NCBI RefSeq assembly: GCF_016741815.1
Contig: NZ_JAERRJ010000006.1
Coordinates: 372,001 to 436,000, forward strand
Direction of reading: 5' to 3'
Source: Nocardia acididurans
Lineage (GTDB): Bacteria > Actinomycetota > Actinomycetes > Mycobacteriales > Mycobacteriaceae
DNA: 64,000 nucleotides
Shown: positions 41,468 to 52,653 of the stretch, piece after piece
Layout: every line of letters begins with the position of its first letter
Position numbering within the stretch: the stretch's first letter is position 1
Made by a program: the position numbers and the translations under genes
Notes under the pieces: generated by a model
What the model was told of the DNA's origin: nothing
Seen by the model: only the letters and a program-made list of their open reading frames with translations
The model's database searches: none

Positions 41468-42872
41468 CGAGCATCTCCTCCATCGACTCGTGCACCGACG
41501 CGGTCAGCACCGCGATATCCGCCATCGCGTCGCGATCGGCGTTGAGCCCGTAGAACACCCGCCCGTCATAGGACGTGAGGCCGAAACTCAATGCCTGATT
41601 GCGCAGCAGCGGCGACACCGGGTACATCTCCAGCATCCGCGCGCCGCCGATGAACATCGGCTGCTGCGGACCCGGCGCGTTGGTGATCACCAGATTGAAC
41701 GTGTGTTCTGCGAAGGTACTCGCAGATCGCACGCTCATGGCATGCAGGCTCGCCGGAGCGAATCCGGCCATGTGCACCAGGGTGCGCGCCCGCACCCCGC
41801 GCTGATGCCGCGAGTGCGCCTCGGTGGCGTGTTTGATGTGCGAGATGCGGATGACCGGATTCGGTTCGCCCACAGGCAGATCCAAGATCAGCGAATGCAC
41901 TTCGGAGGCCGGTTTCAGCTCCCCGTGCGGCCCGTCCGCGTACACCGACATGGGCACGATCGCGCGCAGCGTGTCGGATTCGGTGAGGATCTCGCCGCGC
42001 GAGAGCAGCCAGTTGCGCAGCGCCCCGGTGACCACGGCGAGGATCACGTCGTTGATGGAGCAGTCGAATCTCTTGCGGATCTTGCGGTAGTCCTCGAGGT
42101 CGGTGCGCACCACCTCGAACCGCCGGTTACGCGAGGTCCGGGTGTTCAGGGGGCTGTCCGGCGCGCCGATGGCCGCCGCCCGCACCATGGACACCATCTT
42201 GCGCACGGCCTTGCCCGTGGCGTCGATGAGCGCGAACGCCTCCGCGCTGTGCTGCCGCGCCACCTCCAGCGCCTCGCGCGGCTGGGTCGCCAGATGCAGC
42301 AGCGCCCCCACCAGCAACTCCACATCGGCGGGTTCGCGATGCGCCCGCCAGGCGTCGTCGGCGACCTCGCGCGGCGCGGCCGACGTGTCCAGGATCACAT
42401 GCCCGATCTCGAGGGCGGAGTCGCCGTCCACGAGCGCCGAATGCGTCTTGGTGAAGATCGCGCACCGGCCTTCGGAGAGCCCTTCCACGAGGTACATCTC
42501 CCACAGCGGGCGGCTGCTGTCGAGCGGCCTGGACGCCAGCCGCGCGACCAGGTCGAGCAGCTGATCGTCATTGCCCGGCTCGGGCAGCGCGGACCGCCGG
42601 ATGTGATAGGTGATGTCGAAATGCGCGTCGTCCACCCAGACCGGGCGGCCCAGCGCGAACGGGATCTCCCGCACCTTGTGCCGATACCGCGGCACCAGCG
42701 GCAATCGTGCTTCGACCAGCGCTATGAGCCGGTCGTAATCCAGTGGCCCGCGCCCCGAATTCCCCTTCGGAACGGGATTGCGCAGGATGGCCAGAGATCC
42801 GATGTGCATCGGGTTACTGCTCGACTCGAGCCGATAGAACGACGCGTCCTGCGGCGTCAGTCTCGTGATCAC
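41451..42872 (-). CDS. WS/DGAT acyltransferase with HS-variant active site
   Basis: Wax ester synthase/acyl-CoA:diacylglycerol acyltransferase family, storage-lipid synthesis (Tgs3 position). The 473-residue protein starts ITRLTPQDASFYRLESSSNPMHIG, and has the C-terminal condensation-like motifs DVILAVVTGALR, VPMSV and NLVITNAPGPQQPMFIGGARM. The catalytic HHxxxDG reads KTHSALVDGDS: the second, catalytic histidine is serine. GTG at 42872 (VITRLTP) gives the usual length; the frame is open 19 codons further. It may be inactive or act non-canonically. Confidence 0.88.
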   Translation of the reverse strand: MITRLTPQDASFYRLESSSNPMHIGSLAILRNPVPKGNSGRGPLDYDRLIALVEARLPLVPRYRHKVREIPFALGRPVWVDDAHFDITYHIRRSALPEPGNDDQLLDLVARLASRPLDSSRPLWEMYLVEGLSEGRCAIFTKTHSALVDGDSALEIGHVILDTSAAPREVADDAWRAHREPADVELLVGALLHLATQPREALEVARQHSAEAFALIDATGKAVRKMVSMVRAAAIGAPDSPLNTRTSRNRRFEVVRTDLEDYRKIRKRFDCSINDVILAVVTGALRNWLLSRGEILTESDTLRAIVPMSVYADGPHGELKPASEVHSLILDLPVGEPNPVIRISHIKHATEAHSRHQRGVRARTLVHMAGFAPASLHAMSVRSASTFAEHTFNLVITNAPGPQQPMFIGGARMLEMYPVSPLLRNQALSFGLTSYDGRVFYGLNADRDAMADIAVLTASVHESMEEMLGACVQ

Positions 42873-43387
42873 GCTGCCTGCTACTCCCTGATCCCTCGCC
42901 TGCGGCCCGCACATGCGTTTGAACAACACATCCCCTGCCGAGCGTCGGCGTACGGCGGCAAGCGCCGGTTGTAGGGCAAGCTATCGCAATCCGATCACCC
43001 GGGGAATGAGTCAGAGCGGCACTGCCCGCACTCGCACCGTCATCGGTGCCCCGCGGCTCGGCAGTGCGGGCGCAAGCCTCCGCGCGCCGAACCCCCTACA
43101 TCGTACTTCAGGGGTTGTGAAACAGGTTCTCCAGCAAACGGATTCGCTGAGGGGCTGCGCGCTCCCCCGGATGGCCCGGCGCGGACCCGCCGCAATGGGT
43201 ACAGTGCGATCGGGAGGATCGTGGGGGCGAAGACTCTGCGACCCGCGTGAGCTGGCCCATTGCCTGTGCACCTACGCACCTACGATGGGCTGCGCACTAC
43301 CATGGCAATTGGTTGCGCACCCGCGCGCGCCCAGCCCGCCCAGGCGGGTGCGACAGACGACCACCGACCAGAGGACTGACAAGACCC
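42873..43387. other. 515-nt divergent region between WS/DGAT and secA1
   Basis: No protein gene is supported. Seen: an imperfect inverted repeat of GCACTGCC and GGCAGTGC (about 43020-43072) and a TACAGT -10-like hexamer at 43200-43205 that would give secA1 a leader of about 175 nt. Short frames at 43040-43279 look like chance. Confidence 0.45.
43200..43205 (+). promoter_or_regulatory. Candidate secA1 -10 element
   Basis: TACAGT, with no convincing -35, about 183 nt before the secA1 GTG. Weakly supported. Confidence 0.3.
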
Positions 43388-46219
<2,832 letters not shown>

Positions 46220-46233
46220 TTTCGAGCACCTGA

Positions 46234-46268
46234 TGCGGGCACCCGGGCGAAATGCCCGGGTGCCCGCA
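46234..46268. terminator. Terminator between secA1 and DUF2510 gene
   Basis: Perfect 15-bp stem TGCGGGCACCCGGGC with its complement, loop GAAAT; convergent genes on both sides. Confidence 0.85.
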
Positions 46269-46273
46269 GTGTT

Positions 46274-46969
46274 TCAGCTGGGCCTGTCCCGTCTGAAGAT
46301 CGCGGTGTAGGCGCGGGGGACCGTCGCGAGGATCAGGCTGGTGAGGGGAGCCGGCAGGGGAGTGCGGATCGGGTGGTCGAGATGGGTCCACATCTCGTAC
46401 CTGTCGATCATCCCGAAGCGCTTGGCGGGCACCACCTCGTAGTCGATCCGGCCGATCTGCCAGTTCTCGGCGTCGCGGATCACATACCGGTGTGACCAGG
46501 TGCCGGTGCATTCGATCGTGGCCAGCAGCTGGTCGTTCTCGTCGTGCAGGGCGAAGGTGGGCCTGGTCCTCGTGCCCTGGGTGATCCTGCCGACGCCCAC
46601 GATATGGCTGACGCCCCTGAATCGGACGACGCGTTCGGTGACCGTGTGGATCAGCGCGTCGTGCTCGTCGCGAAATTCGACGGTCAGGTCGGTCTTGCGT
46701 TCCAGCCAGCGGTAGTCGATGGGCACCACCGATCCGAGTGCCACGTCGTGGTGGTCGGTAACGGTCCACCGGTGGTGTTCCAGGAGTTCGGCCTTGTGCC
46801 GGAACACCAGCGCTCGTTCCGTGAGCAGTTTCGGGTTGACCGAAACCTCCTGTGTCGGTGAGGTTCTCACCGGCAGCGGCTGGGTGAGATGGGTCCAGCG
46901 GTACCCGTCCCACCAGCGCAGGCAGGCGCCGTGCGGATACCAGCCTGCGGAGGGCAGCGGCTGCGTCAT
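46274..46969 (-). CDS. DUF2510 domain protein, LURP1-like body
   Basis: A 231-residue protein. The first 30 residues (SAGWYPHGACLRWWDGYRWTHLTQPL) are a DUF2510 motif, a tryptophan-rich short domain usually at the N-terminus of actinobacterial membrane or surface proteins. The remaining part is beta-rich (HRWTVTDHHDVALGSVVPIDYRW; FALHDENDQLLATIECTGTWSHRYVIRDAENWQIGRI), resembling the LURP-one/scramblase-like fold; that assignment is by pattern only. No membrane helix. MTQPLPSAGW at 46969 is the likely start. Confidence 0.7.
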   Translation of the reverse strand: MTQPLPSAGWYPHGACLRWWDGYRWTHLTQPLPVRTSPTQEVSVNPKLLTERALVFRHKAELLEHHRWTVTDHHDVALGSVVPIDYRWLERKTDLTVEFRDEHDALIHTVTERVVRFRGVSHIVGVGRITQGTRTRPTFALHDENDQLLATIECTGTWSHRYVIRDAENWQIGRIDYEVVPAKRFGMIDRYEMWTHLDHPIRTPLPAPLTSLILATVPRAYTAIFRRDRPS

Positions 46970-47050
46970 GCATTCAGGGTAGGAAGCCGCGGCCCGGCTC
47001 CCCACCCACCGCAGGGGTGGAAATCCCGCACCTCCCGCGGCTTTCCCTGC

Positions 47051-47917
47051 TTACTTGCCGAGGTGCCGGTAGCGGTGGATGGACAGCGGCAGAAATACCG
47101 CGATCAGCGCCAGCGGCCAGACGACCGCCATGAGCATGGCGTGCTCGGCGATCCAGCTGCCGTCGTCGCCGGTCGGATTGCCGAACAGTTCACGCACGGC
47201 GGAGGTGGTGGAGGACAACGGATTCCAGGCCGCGATGACTCCGAGCCACGCGGGCATGGTGGCGATCGGGATGAACGGATTGGCCAGGAAGCCGATCGGG
47301 AACTCGAGAGTGCGGATGCCGGTCACGGCCTCCGGGTCGGCGTGGAAGACCAGTCCGAGATAGACGCCGATCCACAGAAACGCGAAGCGCAGCAGTAGAA
47401 GCAGCCCCACCGCCGCGGCGCTCGCGCCGAGCCCGCGTCCCGGCTCCCAGCCGATCGCCAGACCGCAGAGGATGAGCACGGCGAGGGCGACAGCGGAATT
47501 GAGCATATCGGCCAGCGCCCGCCCCGCGACCACCGCCGAGGCCGACATCGGCATCGACCGGAATCGATCCGTAATGCCCCGCGCCGCATCGGAACTCACC
47601 GCCACCATGGTGGTGCCGATGCCGAACACCATGGTCATGGCGAACATCCCCGGTAGCAGGAACTCCCGATAGTCACCCCCGCCCGGCACGTTCATCGCGC
47701 CACCGAGCAGATACCCGAACATGAGCACGATCATGATCGGGAAGAGCAGTGTATTGGCGATGACGGCCCCGGGCCTGCGCCGCCAGTGCGCCAGATCGCG
47801 CCCCGCGACGGTGCAGGCGTCGGCTACGGCCCAGCGCAGCCGCCTGAGTCGGGAGGGAGTGTCCGACAATGGAATCGGTGTGCCGGTGTACGAGGGGGCG
47901 GAGGCTGCGGCAGTCAT
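47051..47917 (-). CDS. ABC-2 type exporter permease (DrrB-like)
   Basis: A 288-residue membrane protein with six hydrophobic segments: about residues 45-65, 80-100, 130-155, 160-185, 195-215 and 255-280. The WRRRPGAVIANTLLFPIMIVLMFGYLLGGAM start and the NPLSSTTSAVRELFGN motif near the C-terminus are typical of DrrB-type drug or lipid exporters. ATG at 47917 is 50 nt behind its ATPase. With the ATPase and the divergent TetR gene it forms a regulated efflux unit; the substrate is unknown. Confidence 0.9.
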   Translation of the reverse strand: MTAAASAPSYTGTPIPLSDTPSRLRRLRWAVADACTVAGRDLAHWRRRPGAVIANTLLFPIMIVLMFGYLLGGAMNVPGGGDYREFLLPGMFAMTMVFGIGTTMVAVSSDAARGITDRFRSMPMSASAVVAGRALADMLNSAVALAVLILCGLAIGWEPGRGLGASAAAVGLLLLLRFAFLWIGVYLGLVFHADPEAVTGIRTLEFPIGFLANPFIPIATMPAWLGVIAAWNPLSSTTSAVRELFGNPTGDDGSWIAEHAMLMAVVWPLALIAVFLPLSIHRYRHLGK

Positions 47918-47967
47918 GGGTGTCCTGTTCGTCGGTGCGGATGGTGGGGGAGGGGCCGGCTTTGTGC

Positions 47968-48924
47968 TCAGGCGATTGCCTCCACGTCGCGGCGCGCATC
48001 GGTCAGGTGCAGGAAGACCTCGTCCAGGGTGGGCCGCCGCAGAGCCAGGTCTTCGACCGGAATGCCGCTGTCGCGCAATGTATTCGCGATATCGGTCAGG
48101 TCGGCGACCGGATCCGCGGCCGGCGCCCCGACCCGTCGGGTGTCGGCGTCGACGGTGGGTTCCGCGTGCAGCCTGGTCCGCATCATCTCCGCCGTGGCGG
48201 CCAGATCGGCGCTGTCGCGCACGACCACGTCGATCCGGTCCCCGCCCAGCCGGGATTTGAGTTCGTGCGGGCTGCCGGTGGCGATCACCCGGCCGTGGTC
48301 CACCACCGAGACGCGGGCCGAAAGCTGGTCCGCCTCTTCGAGATACTGCGTGGTGAGCAGGACGGTGGTCCCCGCGGCGACCAGTCCGCGCACGGCATCC
48401 CACACCTGATTCCGGTTCTGCGGGTCGAGTCCGGTGGTCGGCTCGTCGAGGAACAGCACCGCCGGTGCGGTGAGGAATCCGGCGGCCAGGTCCAGCCGCC
48501 GCCGCATGCCGCCGGAGTACTGCTCGATTGGTTTGTCGCCGGTATCGGCGAGCCCGAACCACTCCAGCAGTTCGTCCGCCCGCTTCCGGGCGCGGGCGGC
48601 TCCGAGGTGGTGCAGTTTCCCGAACAGCACCAGGTTCTGCCGCCCCGACAGCGCCTCGTCCACCGCCGCGTACTGCCCCACCAGCCCGATGCGCTGCCGC
48701 ACGCGGGCGGCGTCGCGCACCGCGTCGAATCCGGCCACTTCGATCCGCCCGGAATCCGGCCGCGCCAGCGTCGCCAGCATCCGCACCGCCGTGGTCTTGC
48801 CCGCGCCGTTGGGTCCGAGCAGGCCGTAGACCATGCCCTCGGGGACCGTCAGGTCGAATCCCGCCAGGGCCGCCTTGCTGCCGTAACGCTTGTACACCCG
48901 ATCGCACACGATCACGTCGCTCAC
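47968..48924 (-). CDS. ABC exporter ATP-binding protein (DrrA-like)
   Basis: A 318-residue ATPase for the adjacent permease. Walker A GPNGAGKTT, Q-loop GLVGQYAAVDEALSG, signature YSGGMRRRL, Walker B VLFLDEPTTGLD and H-loop TTQYLEEADQL are present; the C-terminal extension (DVEAIA end) is the DrrA type. GTG at 48924 (VSDVIVCDRVYKRYG) is the natural start; the frame is open 34 codons more but would cross the inverted repeat at 48942-48977, which is the likely operator. Confidence 0.92.
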   Translation of the reverse strand: MSDVIVCDRVYKRYGSKAALAGFDLTVPEGMVYGLLGPNGAGKTTAVRMLATLARPDSGRIEVAGFDAVRDAARVRQRIGLVGQYAAVDEALSGRQNLVLFGKLHHLGAARARKRADELLEWFGLADTGDKPIEQYSGGMRRRLDLAAGFLTAPAVLFLDEPTTGLDPQNRNQVWDAVRGLVAAGTTVLLTTQYLEEADQLSARVSVVDHGRVIATGSPHELKSRLGGDRIDVVVRDSADLAATAEMMRTRLHAEPTVDADTRRVGAPAADPVADLTDIANTLRDSGIPVEDLALRRPTLDEVFLHLTDARRDVEAIA

Positions 48925-48941
48925 TGCGGCTCCAAACTCTC

Positions 48942-48977
48942 TACAACGTAAGTAGTTCGAGAATGGGATACGTTGTA
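48942..48977. promoter_or_regulatory. TetR-type operator between ABC exporter and tetR
   Basis: TACAACGTA (48942-48950) and TACGTTGTA (48969-48977) are perfect 9-bp arms with an 18-nt spacer in the 100-nt divergent gap. Confidence 0.6.
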
Positions 48978-49024
48978 AAGAGTTGTCAACCCCGAATTGC
49001 GACCGAATCGGAGAGGATGTCCGC

Positions 49025-49792
49025 ATGGACTACAGCGGCAGCGGCGACCCCCAGCGCACCATCGAACTGCTGTGGGGACTCCCGGCCAAGCCCCGGCGCG
49101 GCCCCAAACCCAAACTCACCGTGGACGACATCGCCGCGACCGCCATCCGCCTGGCCGATACCGACGGACTCGCCGCCGTGACGCTGCGCCGGGTCGCCGA
49201 GGAGCTGGGCGTCACCGCCATGTCCCTGTACGGCTACGTTCCCAGCAAGGCCGAACTCCTCGACCTCATCGCCGACCGCGTGCTGCGGAACTATCCCGGG
49301 CCCGATTCCGACGCGACGCCCGCCGTCGGCTGGCGACCCCGCCTGGAATCCATCGCCCGCGCGAATTGGTCGCTGTACCTGGCACATCCGTGGCTGCTGC
49401 AGATCGCGGCCAGCCGTCCCGTCCCCGGCCCCAACCTCACCGCGAAATACGATTACGAGCTCACCGCCGTCGACGGGCTCGGCCTCGCGGACACCGATAT
49501 GGACCTGATCATCGCGTTGATCAACGATTATGTGCGCGGCGCCGCCCGCACCGCCGTGGACGCCGCCCGCGCCGAAGCCGAAACCGGCAGCACCGATCAG
49601 CAGTGGTGGGAGGCCATCGGGCCCGCGCTCGCGCAGGCGGCCGACCCGGCGCGATTCCCGGTCGCCAGCCGCGTGGGCAGTGCGGCGGGCGCGGAATACG
49701 GCAGCGCCGTGGACCCCGCCCGCGCCTTCGAATTCGGCCTGCGCCGCCTGCTCGACGGGCTGGAGCGTTTCATCGACGACCCGAATCGCTGA
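49025..49792 (+). CDS. TetR family regulator of the ABC exporter
   Basis: A 255-residue regulator. The HTH lies around residues 36-85 (LTVDDIAATAIRLADTDGLAAVTLRRVAEELGV then TAMSLYGYVPSKAELLDLI); the rest, rich in Ala/Asp/Leu helices (WSLYLAHPWLLQIAA; AFEFGLRRLLDGLERFI), is the TetR_C_1-like tetracycline-repressor fold. A basic KPRRGPKPK precedes the HTH, as in the drug-efflux TetR group. ATG at 49025 follows GGAGAGG; the longer frame from 48983 overlaps the operator region. It probably represses the divergent DrrAB-like genes. Confidence 0.9.
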   Translation: MDYSGSGDPQRTIELLWGLPAKPRRGPKPKLTVDDIAATAIRLADTDGLAAVTLRRVAEELGVTAMSLYGYVPSKAELLDLIADRVLRNYPGPDSDATPAVGWRPRLESIARANWSLYLAHPWLLQIAASRPVPGPNLTAKYDYELTAVDGLGLADTDMDLIIALINDYVRGAARTAVDAARAEAETGSTDQQWWEAIGPALAQAADPARFPVASRVGSAAGAEYGSAVDPARAFEFGLRRLLDGLERFIDDPNR

Positions 49793-49829
49793 GCGGCCGT
49801 GCGCATTTCGGCCGCGAACCGATCCGGAC

Positions 49830-50147
49830 TCAGTCCAGGTTGACCGATTCGCCCCAGTAGCGCGGATCCCAGTTGATGAGGATCATCCCGGCCACGCTGC
49901 CCGCGCAGCTGCCGCAGGAGTTCACATTGATGTGACTGTCCACATCGACGTCACCGTCGAGGACGGCGCGCGTCGAAAGCCATACGGCCCGCAGGTACAT
50001 GGTGCCCGGTCTGCCGCAGCGGACGCATTCGGGCAGGGGGGCTCCGGCGTCGTTGCGGCCGATCCGCACCTCGGGGGTCACCGGTGCGCCGGGGCCGAGC
50101 AGGTCATCGAGGAGCGGCGAAAAATCTCTGCGCTCATGGTCTTCCAC
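49830..50147 (-). CDS. Hypothetical zinc-ribbon-like small protein
   Basis: A 105-residue protein I do not recognise. It has two CxxC-type pairs, CVRCGRPG (about residue 41) and SCGSCAG (about residue 78), that could bind zinc or a metal cluster, and an N-terminal acidic stretch (MEDHERRDFSPLLDDLLG). No signal or membrane helix. ATG at 50147. It is convergent with the TetR gene and 50 nt upstream of nothing on its strand except rsgA's end, so co-transcription with rsgA is possible. Confidence 0.6.
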   Translation of the reverse strand: MEDHERRDFSPLLDDLLGPGAPVTPEVRIGRNDAGAPLPECVRCGRPGTMYLRAVWLSTRAVLDGDVDVDSHINVNSCGSCAGSVAGMILINWDPRYWGESVNLD

Positions 50148-50197
50148 GGCGGAAGATTACCGATTTCCGGATGCTCCCGCAGCACTTCCGATCCCGG

Positions 50198-51238
50198 TCA
50201 GGTGACGGTGGTGGATTGCCCGCGGAACCAGGGGTCGTTGGAATTCACGGCCACCAGCAGCCGGCGGATGGCCTCCACGCGGCGTTGTTTGCCGGGGAGA
50301 TTGTCGAGCGCGCATTCCGGATCGGCGGGCGGGCCGAGGTGGGTGCAGCCGCGCGGGCAGTCCTCGATGGCGTCGGCGAGGTCGGAGAAGGCCTTGATGA
50401 CATCGTCGGCGGTGATGTGGGCCAGGCCGAACGAGCGCACGCCGGGGGTGTCGATCACCCAGCCGCCGTCGGGCAGATGCAGCGCCACGGACTGCGTGGA
50501 GGTGTGCCGGCCCTTGCCGACACCGGAGACATCGCCCACGGCCCGATCCGCCTCGGGCACAAGGCGATTCACGAGCGTGGACTTGCCGACACCGGAGTGC
50601 CCGATGAGCGCGGTGAGACTGTCGTCGAGAATGCCGAGCACCGGTTCGAGCGGATCGTCGATACCGCCGTAGACGATGGTGAGATCCAAATCCTCGAAAT
50701 CGGAGGCGAATTCGGATTCAGCGGCGAGATCGTGTTTGGTGAGGCACAGAATCGGTTGCAGCCCACCGACATACGCGGCCACCATGGCGCGCTCCACGAA
50801 TCCGGTGCGCGGCGGCGGATCGGCGAGGGCCACCACGATGAACAGTTTCTCGGCATTGGCGACCACGACCCGTTCGAACGGATCGGTGTCATCGGCGGTG
50901 CGGCGCAACACCGTTCGGCGGTCGGCGACGCGGACGATGCGGGCCAGGGTGTCCGGCTTTCCGGACAGATCCCCGACCACATCCACCTGATCGCCCACCA
51001 CGATCGGGGTGCGCCCGAGTTCGCGGGCGCGCATGGCCACGATGCGGCGTTCCGGATCGTCGTCGAGCACGCAGCCCCAGCGGCCGCGATCCACCGAAAC
51101 CACCATGGCCTGTTCGGCATCCAGATGCTGGGGCCGGGTCTTGGTGCGGGGCCGCGTGCCCTTGCCCGGGCGCACCCGGACATCGGACTCGTCGTACTCG
51201 CGGCGCCTCAGCGGTCCGCTCCCAGCATTCCCTCCCAC
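50198..51238 (-). CDS. rsgA: RsgA, ribosome small-subunit-dependent GTPase
   Basis: Late 30S assembly GTPase. Circularly permuted G motifs: NAEKLFIVVALADP, G4 LTKHD, G1 GHSGVGKSTL, G2/G3 GRHTST and DTPG; the C-terminal zinc motif is CPRGCTHLGPPADPEC. The start is ambiguous: conserved REYDESDVRVRPGKG is preceded by CTG (51211); GTG at 51238 keeps that region but overlaps aroA by 31 nt, whereas GTG at 51175 trims it. Translational coupling with aroA is likely whichever is right. Confidence 0.9.
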   Translation of the reverse strand: MGGNAGSGPLRRREYDESDVRVRPGKGTRPRTKTRPQHLDAEQAMVVSVDRGRWGCVLDDDPERRIVAMRARELGRTPIVVGDQVDVVGDLSGKPDTLARIVRVADRRTVLRRTADDTDPFERVVVANAEKLFIVVALADPPPRTGFVERAMVAAYVGGLQPILCLTKHDLAAESEFASDFEDLDLTIVYGGIDDPLEPVLGILDDSLTALIGHSGVGKSTLVNRLVPEADRAVGDVSGVGKGRHTSTQSVALHLPDGGWVIDTPGVRSFGLAHITADDVIKAFSDLADAIEDCPRGCTHLGPPADPECALDNLPGKQRRVEAIRRLLVAVNSNDPWFRGQSTTVT

Positions 51239-52482
51239 AGGGCGACGAAGTCGGGGAGGGTCTTGGCGGTGGTGCCGATGTCCTCGATCTCCACGCCCGG
51301 CACGACGAGCCCGAGAATCGCTCCGGCCGTTGCCATCCGGTGATCGGCGTAGGAGTGCCACCTGCCGCCCGACAGCGGCGACGGCTCGATGATGAGCCCG
51401 TCCTCGGTCTCGGTGACCTTGCCGCCGAGCCGGTTGATCTCGGTGGAAAGCGCTGCGAGCCGGTCGGTCTCGTGCCCGCGCAGGTGCGCGATGCCGCGCA
51501 GTCGCGACGGCGAATCGGCGAGCGCGGCCAGCGCGGCCACGGTCGGGGTCAGCTCGCCCACATCGTGCAGGTCGATATCGATACCCGCCAGGCGCTCCGG
51601 CCCGCGCACGGTGAGCACGCCGTCGAAGATGCGCGCCTCCGCGCCCATGCGCACCAGGATCTCGCGGATCACATCACCGGGCTGGGTGGTGTAGCGCGGC
51701 CAGTGCGGGATGCTCACCTCGCCGCCGGTGACCGCGGCCGCGGCCAGGAACGGCGTGGCGTTCGACAGATCCGGCTCGACCTCCCAGTCCACCGCGCGGA
51801 TGACGCCGGGGGCCACCGTCCAGGTCTGCGGCTTGCGCGGATCGCTGGGGGAGTCCACCCGCACATCGGCCTGGCGCAGCATCTGCACGGTCATCTCGAT
51901 ATGCGGCATGGACGGCAGCGGCGCGCCCTCGTGATGCACGGTGATGCCCTGCTCGAACCGCGCCGCCGACAGCAGCAGGCCCGACACGAACTGCGAGGAC
52001 CCGGACGCGTCGATGGTGACCGCCCCGCCCAGCAGTGATCCGGTGCCGTGCACGACGAAAGGCAGTGCGTCCCCGTCGATATCCACGCCCAGATTGCGCA
52101 GCGCCCCCAGGATGGTGCCCAGCGGCCGCACCCGCGCCTGCTCGTCACCGTCGAAGGCGACGTCCCCGCGCGCCAGCGCCGCCACCGGCGGCACGAACCG
52201 CATGACCGTCCCCGCGAGCCCGCAGTCCACCACCCCGCTGGTGAACTCCTTCGGCGGGGTCACGGTGAGCTCGTCGCCGTCCCCTTCGATGGAGGTGCCC
52301 AGCGCCTGCAGAGCCGCGATCATCAGATTGGTGTCGCGGCTGCGCAGCGCGCCGCTGATGGTGGACGGCTGATCGGCCAGAGCGGCGAGGATCAGCGCCC
52401 GGTTGGTAATCGATTTGGACCCGGGCAGGGTCACGGTCGCGGTCACGGGAGCTTGGACATGGGGCGCGGGCCAGAAAGTCAC
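51208..52482 (-). CDS. aroA: 3-phosphoshikimate 1-carboxyvinyltransferase (EPSP synthase)
   Basis: Sixth step of the shikimate pathway. The 424-residue protein has LPGSKSITNRALILAALA (substrate Lys/Ser), GLAGTVMRFVPPVAALARG (a class I-type motif with Gly-Thr-Met-Arg), SSQFVSGLLLSAARF, DLSNATPFLAAA, and the catalytic-aspartate region VGELTPTVAALAAL with LRGHETDRLAAL. GTG at 52482 (VTFWPAP) matches where relatives begin; the frame extends 14 codons without support. It overlaps rsgA at its 3' end. Confidence 0.95.
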   Translation of the reverse strand: MTFWPAPHVQAPVTATVTLPGSKSITNRALILAALADQPSTISGALRSRDTNLMIAALQALGTSIEGDGDELTVTPPKEFTSGVVDCGLAGTVMRFVPPVAALARGDVAFDGDEQARVRPLGTILGALRNLGVDIDGDALPFVVHGTGSLLGGAVTIDASGSSQFVSGLLLSAARFEQGITVHHEGAPLPSMPHIEMTVQMLRQADVRVDSPSDPRKPQTWTVAPGVIRAVDWEVEPDLSNATPFLAAAAVTGGEVSIPHWPRYTTQPGDVIREILVRMGAEARIFDGVLTVRGPERLAGIDIDLHDVGELTPTVAALAALADSPSRLRGIAHLRGHETDRLAALSTEINRLGGKVTETEDGLIIEPSPLSGGRWHSYADHRMATAGAILGLVVPGVEIEDIGTTAKTLPDFVALWEGMLGADR

Positions 52483-52553
52483 CAGGCAATCATCCCAAAT
52501 GACCCGACTCGGTAGGGCGGCCATGCCTCACCTGGGCCGGAGAAAAAGAATTC

Positions 52554-52582
52554 GCACCGCCCGCAGGGGTTGCGGGCGGTGC
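52554..52582 (-). terminator. Terminator between aldehyde dehydrogenase and aroA
   Basis: Perfect 12-bp stem GCACCGCCCGCA/TGCGGGCGGTGC with loop GGGGT, downstream of the aldehyde dehydrogenase on the minus strand. Near-repeats of GGAAGGGGCGG follow at 52610 and 52640. Confidence 0.8.
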
Positions 52583-52653
52583 GGTTCAGATCTGTGCGGG
52601 CCGCTGGAAGGGGCGGTGCCGTGCCTGCGGCGGCCGCCGGAAGGGGCGGCGCC

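Noticed and set aside
43040..43279. Small antisense ORF in the secA1 upstream region
   Set aside because: No ribosome site or recognisable domain; both strands are open by chance.
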